Source of the DNA: Sphingobacteriaceae bacterium
GTDB taxonomy: Bacteria > Bacteroidota > Bacteroidia > Sphingobacteriales > Sphingobacteriaceae
Reading direction: 5' to 3'
Assembly (NCBI GenBank): GCA_025450155.1
Contig: JANWIB010000152.1
Span: 1 to 14,668 of the forward strand
DNA: 14,668 bases
In this document: piece by piece, positions 1 through 5,640 of the stretch
Layout of the letters: each line of letters starts with the position of its first letter
Position numbering within the stretch: position 1 is the stretch's first letter
The notes under the pieces: generated by a model
What the model was told of the DNA's origin: nothing
The model's input: the letters and a program-made list of their open reading frames with translations, nothing else
The model's database searches: none
Program-made: the position numbers and the translations under genes

Positions 1-645
1 CGAGATTTGTTTATCATCAAACGTCAGGATATTTTTAAAACCCATCGTATCTTCATAAAAATTTACCCATTTATCCATCTGATGCCAGCCTACATTACCT
101 ACACAATGATCTACATGTAACAGGCCTACAGGATCGGGATTATACGCTGATTTCCACTCTTGAAAACCCGGAAGAAATTTGCCAGTATAATTTTTTCGTT
201 CGACAAAAACATGGGCCGTTTCACCATAGGTAAATATGCCACTCATTTTTACTTCACCATATTCATCTTTTAAGGTTTGAGGTTGCAAATAAGGTTGAGC
301 CCCACGATGTGTAGTTTCTGCAAAAGCGCCATAGGCATCATCTACCCAAAGCGCTATTACTTTTACGCCATCGCCATGCTTCAACACATGCTGGGAAATA
401 GGATGATCGGCATGCAAAGCTGAAGTCAGTAAAAAACGTATTTTACCCTGCTGTACCAGGTAAGAGGATTTGTCTCGTACACCCGTTTCAGGGCCTGCAT
501 AAGCTATGCTTTGAAAACCAAAAGCGGTTTTGTAAAAATGTGCCGCCTGTTTGGCATTACCCACATAAAATTCTATATAATCTGTACCATTAATGGGCAA
601 AAAATCTGCTGCTTTTATTGGATTTTCTATCGTTTTTGGTTCCAT
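1..645 (-). CDS. hppD: 4-hydroxyphenylpyruvate dioxygenase, C-terminus cut by the window edge
   Basis: This gene converts 4-hydroxyphenylpyruvate plus O2 to homogentisate, the second step of tyrosine catabolism, in the cytoplasm. The frame is open from an ATG at 645 to base 1, giving 215 residues of an enzyme normally about 350-380 long, so the C-terminal half lies outside the window. Visible family features are the N-terminal vicinal-oxygen-chelate half (GTDYIEFYVGNAKQAAHFY at about residues 20-38, then AFGFQSIAYAG) and the motif HVDHCVGNV. In that motif His180 corresponds to the first ligand of the 2-His/1-Glu iron site; the other two ligands are beyond the edge. It is the last visible gene of a leftward unit after homogentisate dioxygenase and a four-helix-bundle gene, starting 21 bases after the latter's stop. 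The truncation is a window artefact, not a broken gene. Confidence 0.96.
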   Translation of the reverse strand, partial: MEPKTIENPIKAADFLPINGTDYIEFYVGNAKQAAHFYKTAFGFQSIAYAGPETGVRDKSSYLVQQGKIRFLLTSALHADHPISQHVLKHGDGVKVIALWVDDAYGAFAETTHRGAQPYLQPQTLKDEYGEVKMSGIFTYGETAHVFVERKNYTGKFLPGFQEWKSAYNPDPVGLLHVDHCVGNVGWHQMDKWVNFYEDTMGFKNILTFDDKQIS

Positions 646-652
646 TTTGAGA

Positions 653-690
653 TTATTTATTAGGGGTTAGTTATTGCGAGTTAATTCGTG
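653..690. repeat. Degenerate repeat at the 3' side of the first four-helix-bundle gene
   Basis: This stretch holds TTATTTATTA (653-662) followed by a segment (667-690) whose reverse complement resembles 1071-1091 on the other side of the gene: about 17 of 21 aligned positions match, with one 3-base gap. TTATTTATTA is the exact reverse complement of 1061-1070. The two blocks occur in permuted order on the two sides, so this is not a simple terminal inverted repeat. The repeat overlaps the last codons of the four-helix-bundle gene. AT-rich sequence raises the chance of coincidence. Confidence 0.45.
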
Positions 691-1050
691 TTGTTTTAAG
701 TATGATATAAGTTTACCAATGCCTTGTCCCAACTCAACCGATTGAGTATACATCTGGCGGAATTCTATTTCATCAAGTAAGCCTACACGAAAGAGTATAT
801 TTATTTGATTTCTAAACTCTCCCGTTGAGCCTTTGGCATACCTTAAAAATTTAATAAAATCACGGTTATTATTATACTCAAAGCCTTCGGCAATATTATT
901 GGAAATAGAAGCTGCTGAACGCCTGATCTGATCCCTCATTCCCCAATCTTTAGAAAGTTCGCCTATAGAAGACAGCAAATAAATCTTTTCTGCAAGATCA
1001 ATGGCTTTCTTCCAAATTTCTAAATCTTCAAAATTTTTAAATGTTGCCAT
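667..1050 (-). CDS. Four-helix-bundle protein (S23 / 23S rRNA intervening-sequence family)
   Basis: This 127-residue protein belongs to the small family first described as the protein of 23S rRNA intervening sequences, which is structurally related to Avd proteins of diversity-generating retroelements. The visible family blocks are FEDLEIWKKA near the N-terminus, DWGMRDQIRRSAASISNNIAEG in the middle, and YAKGSTGEFRNQI after it. The predicted fold is four amphipathic helices, soluble, with no signal peptide. The molecular role is unknown; basic-patch nucleic-acid binding is a family-level inference. It sits between homogentisate dioxygenase (45 bases upstream) and hppD (21 bases downstream) in the same direction, so it is probably co-transcribed, yet it has no obvious biochemical role in tyrosine breakdown. 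It is a clear paralogue of the protein encoded at 4240-4635. Short degenerate repeats flank it. Confidence 0.9.
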   Translation of the reverse strand: MATFKNFEDLEIWKKAIDLAEKIYLLSSIGELSKDWGMRDQIRRSAASISNNIAEGFEYNNNRDFIKFLRYAKGSTGEFRNQINILFRVGLLDEIEFRQMYTQSVELGQGIGKLISYLKQHELTRNN

Positions 1051-1057
1051 TGCTATT

Positions 1058-1091
1058 AAGTAATAAATAACACGTAACTCATAATAGTTAA
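1058..1091. repeat. Degenerate repeat at the 5' side of the first four-helix-bundle gene
   Basis: TAATAAATAA (1061-1070) is followed by 1071-1091 (beginning CACGTAACTC). Both blocks have reverse-complement counterparts at 653-690, on the far side of the four-helix-bundle gene, but in swapped order. This stretch fills most of the 44-base gap between the gene and homogentisate dioxygenase, which suggests the gene and its flanks arrived together. Confidence 0.45.
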
Positions 1092-1094
1092 TAA

Positions 1095-2261
1095 TTACTC
1101 CACATTCACCTGCCAGCTTTTATGATAACTTTCATCTTCAATTTTTACAGCGTCTTCCGTTAACATCAATGGCCTGAACGGATCAATCATTACGGCTAAT
1201 TCTTCGGTGGCTTCTTTCCCAATCGATTTTTCTACCATTCCGGGATGTGGCCCATGCGGAATACCTCCGGGATGTAACGTAATTTGGCCTTTCACTACAC
1301 TTTTCCGGCTCATGAAATCACCATCCACATAATACAACACTTCATCGCTGTCTACATTACTGTGATTATAGGGCGCCGGTATAGCCTGTGGGTGGTAGTC
1401 ATATTTACGTGGACAGAAAGAGCAAATCACAAAGTTGTGCCCTTCAAAAGTCTGGTGTACGGGAGGCGGTTGATGTATTCGGCCGGTTATGGGTTCAAAA
1501 TTGTGTATAGAAAACGCCCATGGATAATGAAAGCCATCCCACCCTACAAAATCAAATGGGTGAGTGCCATAAATATAGGGGTAAATTAATCCCTGCTTTT
1601 TAATCAGGATTTTAAAATCTCCTTTTTCATCTAGCGTTTCTAAATCAGTAGGTCGTTTTATATCCCGCTCACAAAACGGCGAGTGTTCCATAAGTTGGCC
1701 ATATTGATTGCGATAGCGCTTCGGAGTTCGTATCGGACTAAAACTTTCTATTATAAAAAGCCTGTTCTCTTCGGTATCAAACTCCATCTGATAAATAGTT
1801 CCTCTGGGAATAACCAGGTAATCGCCATATTCAAATCGTATTTTACCAAAGCCTGTTTTTAAGGTCCCCGAACCCACATGAACAAAAACCACCTCGTCGG
1901 CCTGGCTGTTTTTATAAAAATAATCCGTCATGGATTTCCGAGGAGCTGCCAGAGAAATATGAAGATCACTGTTAACCAATACCGGTTTTCTGCTTTCGAG
2001 ATAATCATCCTCCGGTTTAATGTTAAAACCTATTAGGCTGGTATGCCGCAAATGTTTTTCATAGGCAATTTTAGGTTCAACCGAATAGGGTTTTCCTAAT
2101 TCTTTAACAATGGTAGGAGGATGGGTATGATAAACCAGCGAGTACAGACTGGAAAAGCCTTCTGTTGATACTAACTCCTCCGCATACAACTCTCCATTAG
2201 GTTTTCGGAAAACGGTATGACGTTTTTTAGGAATTGTCCCCAAAGAATGATAAATAGGCAT
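1095..2261 (-). CDS. hmgA: Homogentisate 1,2-dioxygenase
   Basis: This enzyme opens the homogentisate ring with O2 to give 4-maleylacetoacetate, using non-haem Fe(II) in the cytoplasm. At 388 residues it is the shorter bacterial form; the classical enzyme is about 430-445. Family marks are the N-terminal MPIYHSLGTIPKKRHT, a cupin strand block near 125-155 (FVHVGSGTLKTGFGKIRFEY), and PVHQTFEGHNFVIC near 268-280. The metal-site region includes PYNH (His300), an acidic DSDE run with Glu307, and IPHGPH with His336; these are the likely iron ligands by analogy with characterised enzymes. The ATG at 2261 is the natural start, with family homology beginning at residue 1. It is the first gene of the leftward arm, followed by the four-helix-bundle gene and hppD, which makes its own substrate. 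A 16-base palindrome lies about 27-42 bases upstream of the start. Confidence 0.96.
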   Translation of the reverse strand: MPIYHSLGTIPKKRHTVFRKPNGELYAEELVSTEGFSSLYSLVYHTHPPTIVKELGKPYSVEPKIAYEKHLRHTSLIGFNIKPEDDYLESRKPVLVNSDLHISLAAPRKSMTDYFYKNSQADEVVFVHVGSGTLKTGFGKIRFEYGDYLVIPRGTIYQMEFDTEENRLFIIESFSPIRTPKRYRNQYGQLMEHSPFCERDIKRPTDLETLDEKGDFKILIKKQGLIYPYIYGTHPFDFVGWDGFHYPWAFSIHNFEPITGRIHQPPPVHQTFEGHNFVICSFCPRKYDYHPQAIPAPYNHSNVDSDEVLYYVDGDFMSRKSVVKGQITLHPGGIPHGPHPGMVEKSIGKEATEELAVMIDPFRPLMLTEDAVKIEDESYHKSWQVNVE

Positions 2262-2287
2262 ATAAAATAGTTTATGGTTTAGTTTAT

Positions 2288-2303
2288 GTTATTTACAAAT
2301 AAC
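2288..2303. promoter_or_regulatory. Candidate operator palindrome upstream of homogentisate dioxygenase
   Basis: The sequence GTTATTTACAAATAAC is an inverted repeat with 7-base arms (GTTATTT / AAATAAC) around a 2-base centre. It lies 27-42 bases upstream of the leftward start at 2261, where a repressor or activator of the operon could bind. No run of T follows it in either direction, so it does not look like a terminator. The binding protein is unknown. It does not match the TyrR/PhhR box (TGTAAA-N6-TTTACA). Confidence 0.4.
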
Positions 2304-2477
2304 GTCGGGAAGTCTAAAACCTATCTATAACAAAACAGGCTAAAGAGAAATTAGTTCGAATATTGGGCAAAAACAAGTTTAGAAAGCAGAGCATATCGAA
2401 ATGTTGCTACTGCATCCATCGAAATTAACTGTTGTTTACTCATAGGATAAAGATAATAGCTTCCAAATAAAACAACA

Positions 2478-2492
2478 AGCATTATTAATGCT
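2478..2492. promoter_or_regulatory. Perfect palindrome in the divergent intergenic region
   Basis: AGCATTA-T-TAATGCT is a perfect 7-base-arm inverted repeat followed rightward by a T-rich stretch. Its shape resembles a weak intrinsic terminator for rightward transcription, but no rightward gene precedes it. It could terminate a short leader transcript, or act as an operator for the gene at 2536. The rest of the 274-base interval (2262-2535) shows only AT-rich sequence and no convincing small gene. Confidence 0.3.
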
Positions 2493-2535
2493 CTTTTATT
2501 TTTTGTTTATTTGAGTTAATCATAAAGCATTTATT

Positions 2536-3024
2536 ATGCCCTTATTTCTTTTTTTACTTATTTTTTTTCAAAATATTTTCGGACTCAATAGTACTATTTT
2601 GGCATTCCAGGGGAGTGATAAATTGCAAAAAGGCACCATTTACATTACTAAACTTCCGCCAGATGAAATTTTTGCAACTGAGGGATTAGGAAGCAGTGAT
2701 ATGAGAATTATTCCAATGGATACTAATGGAATTTGTTTGCCAGCGTTAGGTGGATACCCGGATGATACCGTAAGCAGAAATAAAAGAATGCATACGGTGC
2801 ATGAATTTTGGTTTGAATTGAAAGGGGTAAAAAAAGTAAAAGTTACCCAGCATCGTTCTGATAAAATAAGTGGGTTAGATGTTAATAAAAAATACCTCTG
2901 CAAAATTTATTCGGGCAAAAATTTAATTCAATCTTTTTCTTTTTCATTTAAGGGCAAAGGTTCGAACAAACTCCGATTAAGTTACAATCCGTTTTATACC
3001 AGCTGGCGGCTGGATGCGATGTAA
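2536..3024 (+). CDS. Unrecognised exported protein, 162 residues
   Basis: I do not recognise this family. The N-terminus is a strongly hydrophobic stretch (MPLFLFLLIFFQNIFG, continuing to about residue 24) that looks like a signal peptide or anchor, although it lacks the usual N-terminal lysine or arginine. The only ATG available is at 2536, because an in-frame stop occurs eight codons upstream. The remainder is soluble-looking, with a glycine/proline-rich middle (CLPALGGYPDD, about 69-79), a basic patch (KGVKKVKVTQHRSDK, about 97-111), and alternating beta-type segments toward the C-terminus (QSFSFSFKGKG). Two cysteines (about 69 and 124) could pair if it is exported. It lies between the divergent homogentisate dioxygenase and the fumarylacetoacetate hydrolase-family gene, 88 bases before the latter's ATG. 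Nothing in it suggests an enzyme of that pathway. Confidence 0.65.
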   Translation: MPLFLFLLIFFQNIFGLNSTILAFQGSDKLQKGTIYITKLPPDEIFATEGLGSSDMRIIPMDTNGICLPALGGYPDDTVSRNKRMHTVHEFWFELKGVKKVKVTQHRSDKISGLDVNKKYLCKIYSGKNLIQSFSFSFKGKGSNKLRLSYNPFYTSWRLDAM

Positions 3025-3083
3025 TTCAGTATCCCAACACATTCAATCCGTGCTTTTTGAATAAAGATCAGGCTAATTTTCAT

Positions 3084-3091
3084 TAGTTTTG
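3084..3091 (+). promoter_or_regulatory. Candidate -7 box (TAnnTTTG) for the fumarylacetoacetate hydrolase gene
   Basis: TAGTTTTG matches the Bacteroidota -7 consensus TAnnTTTG at every fixed position, 21 bases before the ATG at 3113. A TTTTTG at 3054-3059 could be the upstream -33 element, but its spacing (24 bases) is longer than the usual 19-21, which lowers confidence. If the box is real, the TTG at 3089 lies inside the promoter and cannot be the start codon. Confidence 0.35.
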
Positions 3092-3112
3092 AAAACACCA
3101 TTACTAACCGAA

Positions 3113-4111
3113 ATGAAATTAGTTTCTTACAAAACCGAAGATCGCGAACATTTAGGTATTTTTGTTAACGGCCATATCTATAATCTCCACTCTTGCAATA
3201 AAGCGATTCCTGATAATATGAATGAGTTTTTATGGGGCGGAGATGAATTGATGGAACGTGCAAAAAAGATTAATGAAGATATTTTTACTGGTAAACTGGA
3301 AGCTAAAGAAGAAGTATTCTTTGAACTTTTGGCTCCTGTTCCCCATCCGGCATCCTGCCGAGATGGTTATGCTTTTCGCCAGCATGTTGCAGCAGCACGC
3401 CGAAACCGAAAATTGGAAATGATCTCTGAATTTGACCAATATCCTGTTTTTTATTTTACTAATCATAACGCTATACAAGGGCCGGGTGAGATCGAATGCA
3501 TGCCGGACCATTTCGAAAAACTTGATTTTGAGCTGGAAGTAGCCATTGTAATTGGGAAAAAAGGACGAAATATAAAAGCAGCGGAAGCCGACAGTTATAT
3601 TGCTGGGTATATGATTATGAATGATATGAGTGCCAGAACCTTACAGATGGAGGAAATGTTATTGAATCTCGGCCCGGCAAAAGGAAAGGATTTTTCAACC
3701 GTAATTGGCCCCTGGCTGGTAACAACTGATGAATTAGACGCTTATAAAATCTCAGCTAAGCCGGGACATACCGGAAATAACTACGACTTAAAAATGAAGT
3801 GCTGGGTAAATGGACGAGAGGTTTCTTCAGGTTCTATGGGGGATATGGACTGGACTTTTGCGGAGATTGTTGAGCGCTGTGCTTATGGAGTGGATATTTT
3901 GCCGGGCGATGTAATTGGATCAGGAACTGTGGGAACGGGTTGTTTCCTGGAACTTAACGGAACCGGATTGTTAAACGATCCTAACTACAAACCGCAATGG
4001 TTAAAAGACGGGGATGTAGTTGAAATGGAAATTTCAGGATTGGGCCGATTAAGTAATACAATTAAGAAAGCGAATTCAGATTTTTCAATTTTGAAACTGA
4101 AAAAGTTGTAA
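3113..4111 (+). CDS. Fumarylacetoacetate hydrolase-family protein (fumarylacetoacetase)
   Basis: It probably hydrolyses fumarylacetoacetate to fumarate and acetoacetate, the last step of tyrosine catabolism. I start it at the ATG at 3113 (MKLVSYKTEDREHLGIFVNG, 332 residues). A TTG at 3089 would add eight residues, but homology-like sequence begins at MKLVSY and the TTG overlaps a promoter-like box. Family features are an N-terminal cap domain (about 1-75), then the catalytic FAH domain beginning near LLAPVPHPASCRDGYAFRQH. The metal-binding pair lies in FELEVAIVIG (Glu140, Glu142), and the third acidic ligand is probably Asp171 in MNDMSAR. A conserved GSGTVGTGCF loop follows. Other FAH-family enzymes act on related 1,3-diketones, but the neighbouring hmgA and hppD make the tyrosine role likely. 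The stop codon lies inside one arm of a 15-base inverted repeat. Confidence 0.9.
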   Translation: MKLVSYKTEDREHLGIFVNGHIYNLHSCNKAIPDNMNEFLWGGDELMERAKKINEDIFTGKLEAKEEVFFELLAPVPHPASCRDGYAFRQHVAAARRNRKLEMISEFDQYPVFYFTNHNAIQGPGEIECMPDHFEKLDFELEVAIVIGKKGRNIKAAEADSYIAGYMIMNDMSARTLQMEEMLLNLGPAKGKDFSTVIGPWLVTTDELDAYKISAKPGHTGNNYDLKMKCWVNGREVSSGSMGDMDWTFAEIVERCAYGVDILPGDVIGSGTVGTGCFLELNGTGLLNDPNYKPQWLKDGDVVEMEISGLGRLSNTIKKANSDFSILKLKKL

Positions 4112-4140
4112 GGTTGGAAAGTTTAAAGTTAGAAAGTTGA
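4102..4140. repeat. Phased AGTT-type repeat array with a 15-base inverted-repeat arm
   Basis: The stretch consists of about five degenerate 7-8 base units of the AAGTTNGA type. Its first 15 bases, AAAGTTGTAAGGTTG (4102-4116), are the exact reverse complement of 4208-4222. It overlaps the stop codon of the fumarylacetoacetate hydrolase gene (TAA at 4109-4111). It appears to be the left boundary of a unit carrying the second four-helix-bundle gene. Confidence 0.65.
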
Positions 4141-4204
4141 TATCCTTTTCAGGAACTGATCGAATCTCATAAATTCTAAAAACAAAGAAACAACAAAATT
4201 AACT

Positions 4205-4235
4205 CTTCAACCTTACAACTTTACAACACTTCAAC
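4205..4235. repeat. Phased 8-base repeat array immediately before the second four-helix-bundle gene
   Basis: Consecutive units read CTTCAAC, CTTACAAC, TTTACAAC and ACTTCAAC, ending 4 bases before the ATG at 4240. The segment 4208-4222 (CAACCTTACAACTTT) pairs exactly with 4102-4116. The same unit recurs on the other side of the gene at 4636-4660 in the same orientation, so the gene sits between direct copies of the array. Confidence 0.7.
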
Positions 4236-4239
4236 ATAA

Positions 4240-4635
4240 ATGAGCAAAATAGAGCGTTTTGAGGATCTCGAAATTTGGCAGATTGCTAAAGAAATTGCTG
4301 TTGAAGTGTATCGGCTTTCGGAATACGAACCCCTTAAATCTGATTGGGGATTAAAAGATCAAATCAGGAGGGCCGCACTGTCCATGTCTGATAATATTGC
4401 CGAAGGTTTTGAATACAATAATAATCCTGATTTTGTGAGATATCTCACCTATGCCAAAGGTTCTTCAGGCGAATTTAGAAACAAACTCATTTTATTGGAA
4501 GCAACTGAAAAAATCACGAAAGAAGATTATCATTCGTTATATGAAAAAAGTTTAATCTTTTCAAAAAAAACAAAGAAGCTGATTGAGTATCTCAAAAACT
4601 TTGAAAAAGAAAAGAAACCTATAAAACACAAATAA
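4240..4635 (+). CDS. Four-helix-bundle protein, paralogue of the one at 667-1050
   Basis: This 131-residue member of the S23/intervening-sequence-protein family shares with the first copy the blocks FEDLEIWQIAKEIA, DWGLKDQIRRAA, NIAEGFEYNNN and YAKGSSGEFRN. The C-termini differ; this one ends in a lysine-rich tail (NFEKEKKPIKHK). It is predicted cytosolic and all-helical, possibly oligomeric as in other family structures. Function is unknown. It separates the fumarylacetoacetate hydrolase-family gene from the flavin-reductase-family gene, with 8-base-unit repeat arrays on both sides. Those arrays and the paralogue in the other arm of the locus suggest movement as a cassette, though no transposase or recombinase is present. 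The ATG at 4240 gives the usual family N-terminus. Confidence 0.9.
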   Translation: MSKIERFEDLEIWQIAKEIAVEVYRLSEYEPLKSDWGLKDQIRRAALSMSDNIAEGFEYNNNPDFVRYLTYAKGSSGEFRNKLILLEATEKITKEDYHSLYEKSLIFSKKTKKLIEYLKNFEKEKKPIKHK

Positions 4636-4660
4636 CATTACAACTTTTCAACATTACAAC
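4636..4660. repeat. Phased 8-base repeat array immediately after the second four-helix-bundle gene
   Basis: Units CATTACAAC, TTTTCAAC and ATTACAAC begin at the base after the stop codon (TAA 4633-4635). They are direct copies of the units at 4205-4235. Together the arrays bracket the gene almost to the base. Confidence 0.7.
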
Positions 4661-4673
4661 CTTGCCATATCCT

Positions 4674-5579
4674 ATGCTCACCATAAATCCAACTGATCTA
4701 AAGCCCGCCGAAATTCAGAATTATCTGCAATACGCCATTGCCCCGAGGCCCATATGCTTTGCATCCACTATAGATAAAAACGGAAATGTTAATCTGAGTC
4801 CTTTTAGTTTTTTTAACCTGTTTAGCACCAATCCACCGGTTTGTATTTTTTCACCCTCAAGACGAATACGAAATAATACCACCAAACATACCTTAGAAAA
4901 TATCCTGGAAGTTCCGGAATGTGTAATCAATATCGTTAATTACAACATGGTTCAACAAACCTCGCTGGCAAGCACCGAATACCCTAAAGGAGTTAATGAA
5001 TTTATAAAAGCAGGATTTACCGAACTGAAGTCAGAACTGGTAAAACCGCCAAGAGTAGCTGAGTCTCCGGTTCAGTTAGAATGCACCGTTCGCCAGGTTA
5101 TATCGTTAGGAGAAACCCCGGGGGCAGGCAACCTGATACTGGCAGATATAAAATTGATACATATCAGGGAAGAAATACTAGATGAAAACGGAAAGATTGA
5201 TCAAGAAAAAATTGACCTGGTAGCGCGATTGGGTGGTGACTGGTACTGCCGTGTAACCAAAGATAATTTGTTTAAAGTAGTTAAACCCATTACTACCTTA
5301 GGAATAGGGGTTGATGCCCTACCCTTTTCTATCCGTAATTCTAAAATTCTTACCGGAAATCATTTAGGGCAGTTAGCTAATGTGGAGGTTTTGCCAGATC
5401 GTTTGTCTGTTGAAACGTATTCTGATCAACATCCTGAAATAAAAGTACTATTGGAGGATACTGCTAATGATGCTATAAAACGTGAAGAGCGCCTGCATCA
5501 GCAAGCAAGTACATTGTTAGATCAGGGCCTGGTAAATGAAGCCTGGATGGTGCTATTGGCTGGATCGAATTTGCAATAA
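4674..5579 (+). CDS. Flavin reductase-like FMN-binding split-barrel protein
   Basis: This is a 301-residue protein of the flavin reductase / DIM6-NTAB family. The N-terminal two thirds form a split-barrel FMN-binding domain, with the typical signature APRPICFASTIDKNGNVN (about 23-40) and LSPFSFFNLFSTNPP (about 41-55). The C-terminal 100 residues (from about VVKPITTLGIG, containing RNSKILTGNHLGQLANV) are an extension beyond minimal flavin reductases. I use the ATG at 4674; a TTG at 4662 would add four residues and overlaps the repeat array. The protein is soluble, and its substrate is not known. Its position after the fumarylacetoacetate hydrolase-family gene suggests a role linked to aromatic catabolism, but no flavin-dependent step is needed in the homogentisate route, so this is only contextual. 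Confidence 0.88.
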   Translation: MLTINPTDLKPAEIQNYLQYAIAPRPICFASTIDKNGNVNLSPFSFFNLFSTNPPVCIFSPSRRIRNNTTKHTLENILEVPECVINIVNYNMVQQTSLASTEYPKGVNEFIKAGFTELKSELVKPPRVAESPVQLECTVRQVISLGETPGAGNLILADIKLIHIREEILDENGKIDQEKIDLVARLGGDWYCRVTKDNLFKVVKPITTLGIGVDALPFSIRNSKILTGNHLGQLANVEVLPDRLSVETYSDQHPEIKVLLEDTANDAIKREERLHQQASTLLDQGLVNEAWMVLLAGSNLQ

Positions 5580-5621
5580 AAAGATTGTTGGCATGCAACA
5601 TCTAGATTATTTTCCCGTCAC

Positions 5622-5631
5622 TTACCCCAAG
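5622..5631. repeat. Left copy of a 10-base inverted repeat bracketing the serine hydrolase gene
   Basis: TTACCCCAAG here is the exact reverse complement of CTTGGGGTAA at 7111-7120. This copy ends nine bases before the serine hydrolase ATG at 5641. The function, if any, is unknown. Confidence 0.4.
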
Positions 5632-5640
5632 GTAAAAAAT

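Noticed and set aside
667..1050. Four-helix-bundle gene as the Avd component of a diversity-generating retroelement
   Set aside because: No reverse transcriptase and no template/variable repeat pair are seen in the window; only the distant fold-family relation remains.
4102..4235. CRISPR array or rho-independent terminator after the fumarylacetoacetate hydrolase gene
   Set aside because: The units are 7-8 bases, degenerate and without spacers, so this is not CRISPR; the inverted arms are 91 bases apart and no T-run follows the second arm, so it is not a standard terminator.
5536..5640. Upstream ATG extension of the serine hydrolase overlapping the flavin-reductase-like gene
   Set aside because: It would put 35 non-conserved residues before an obvious signal peptide starting at 5641.
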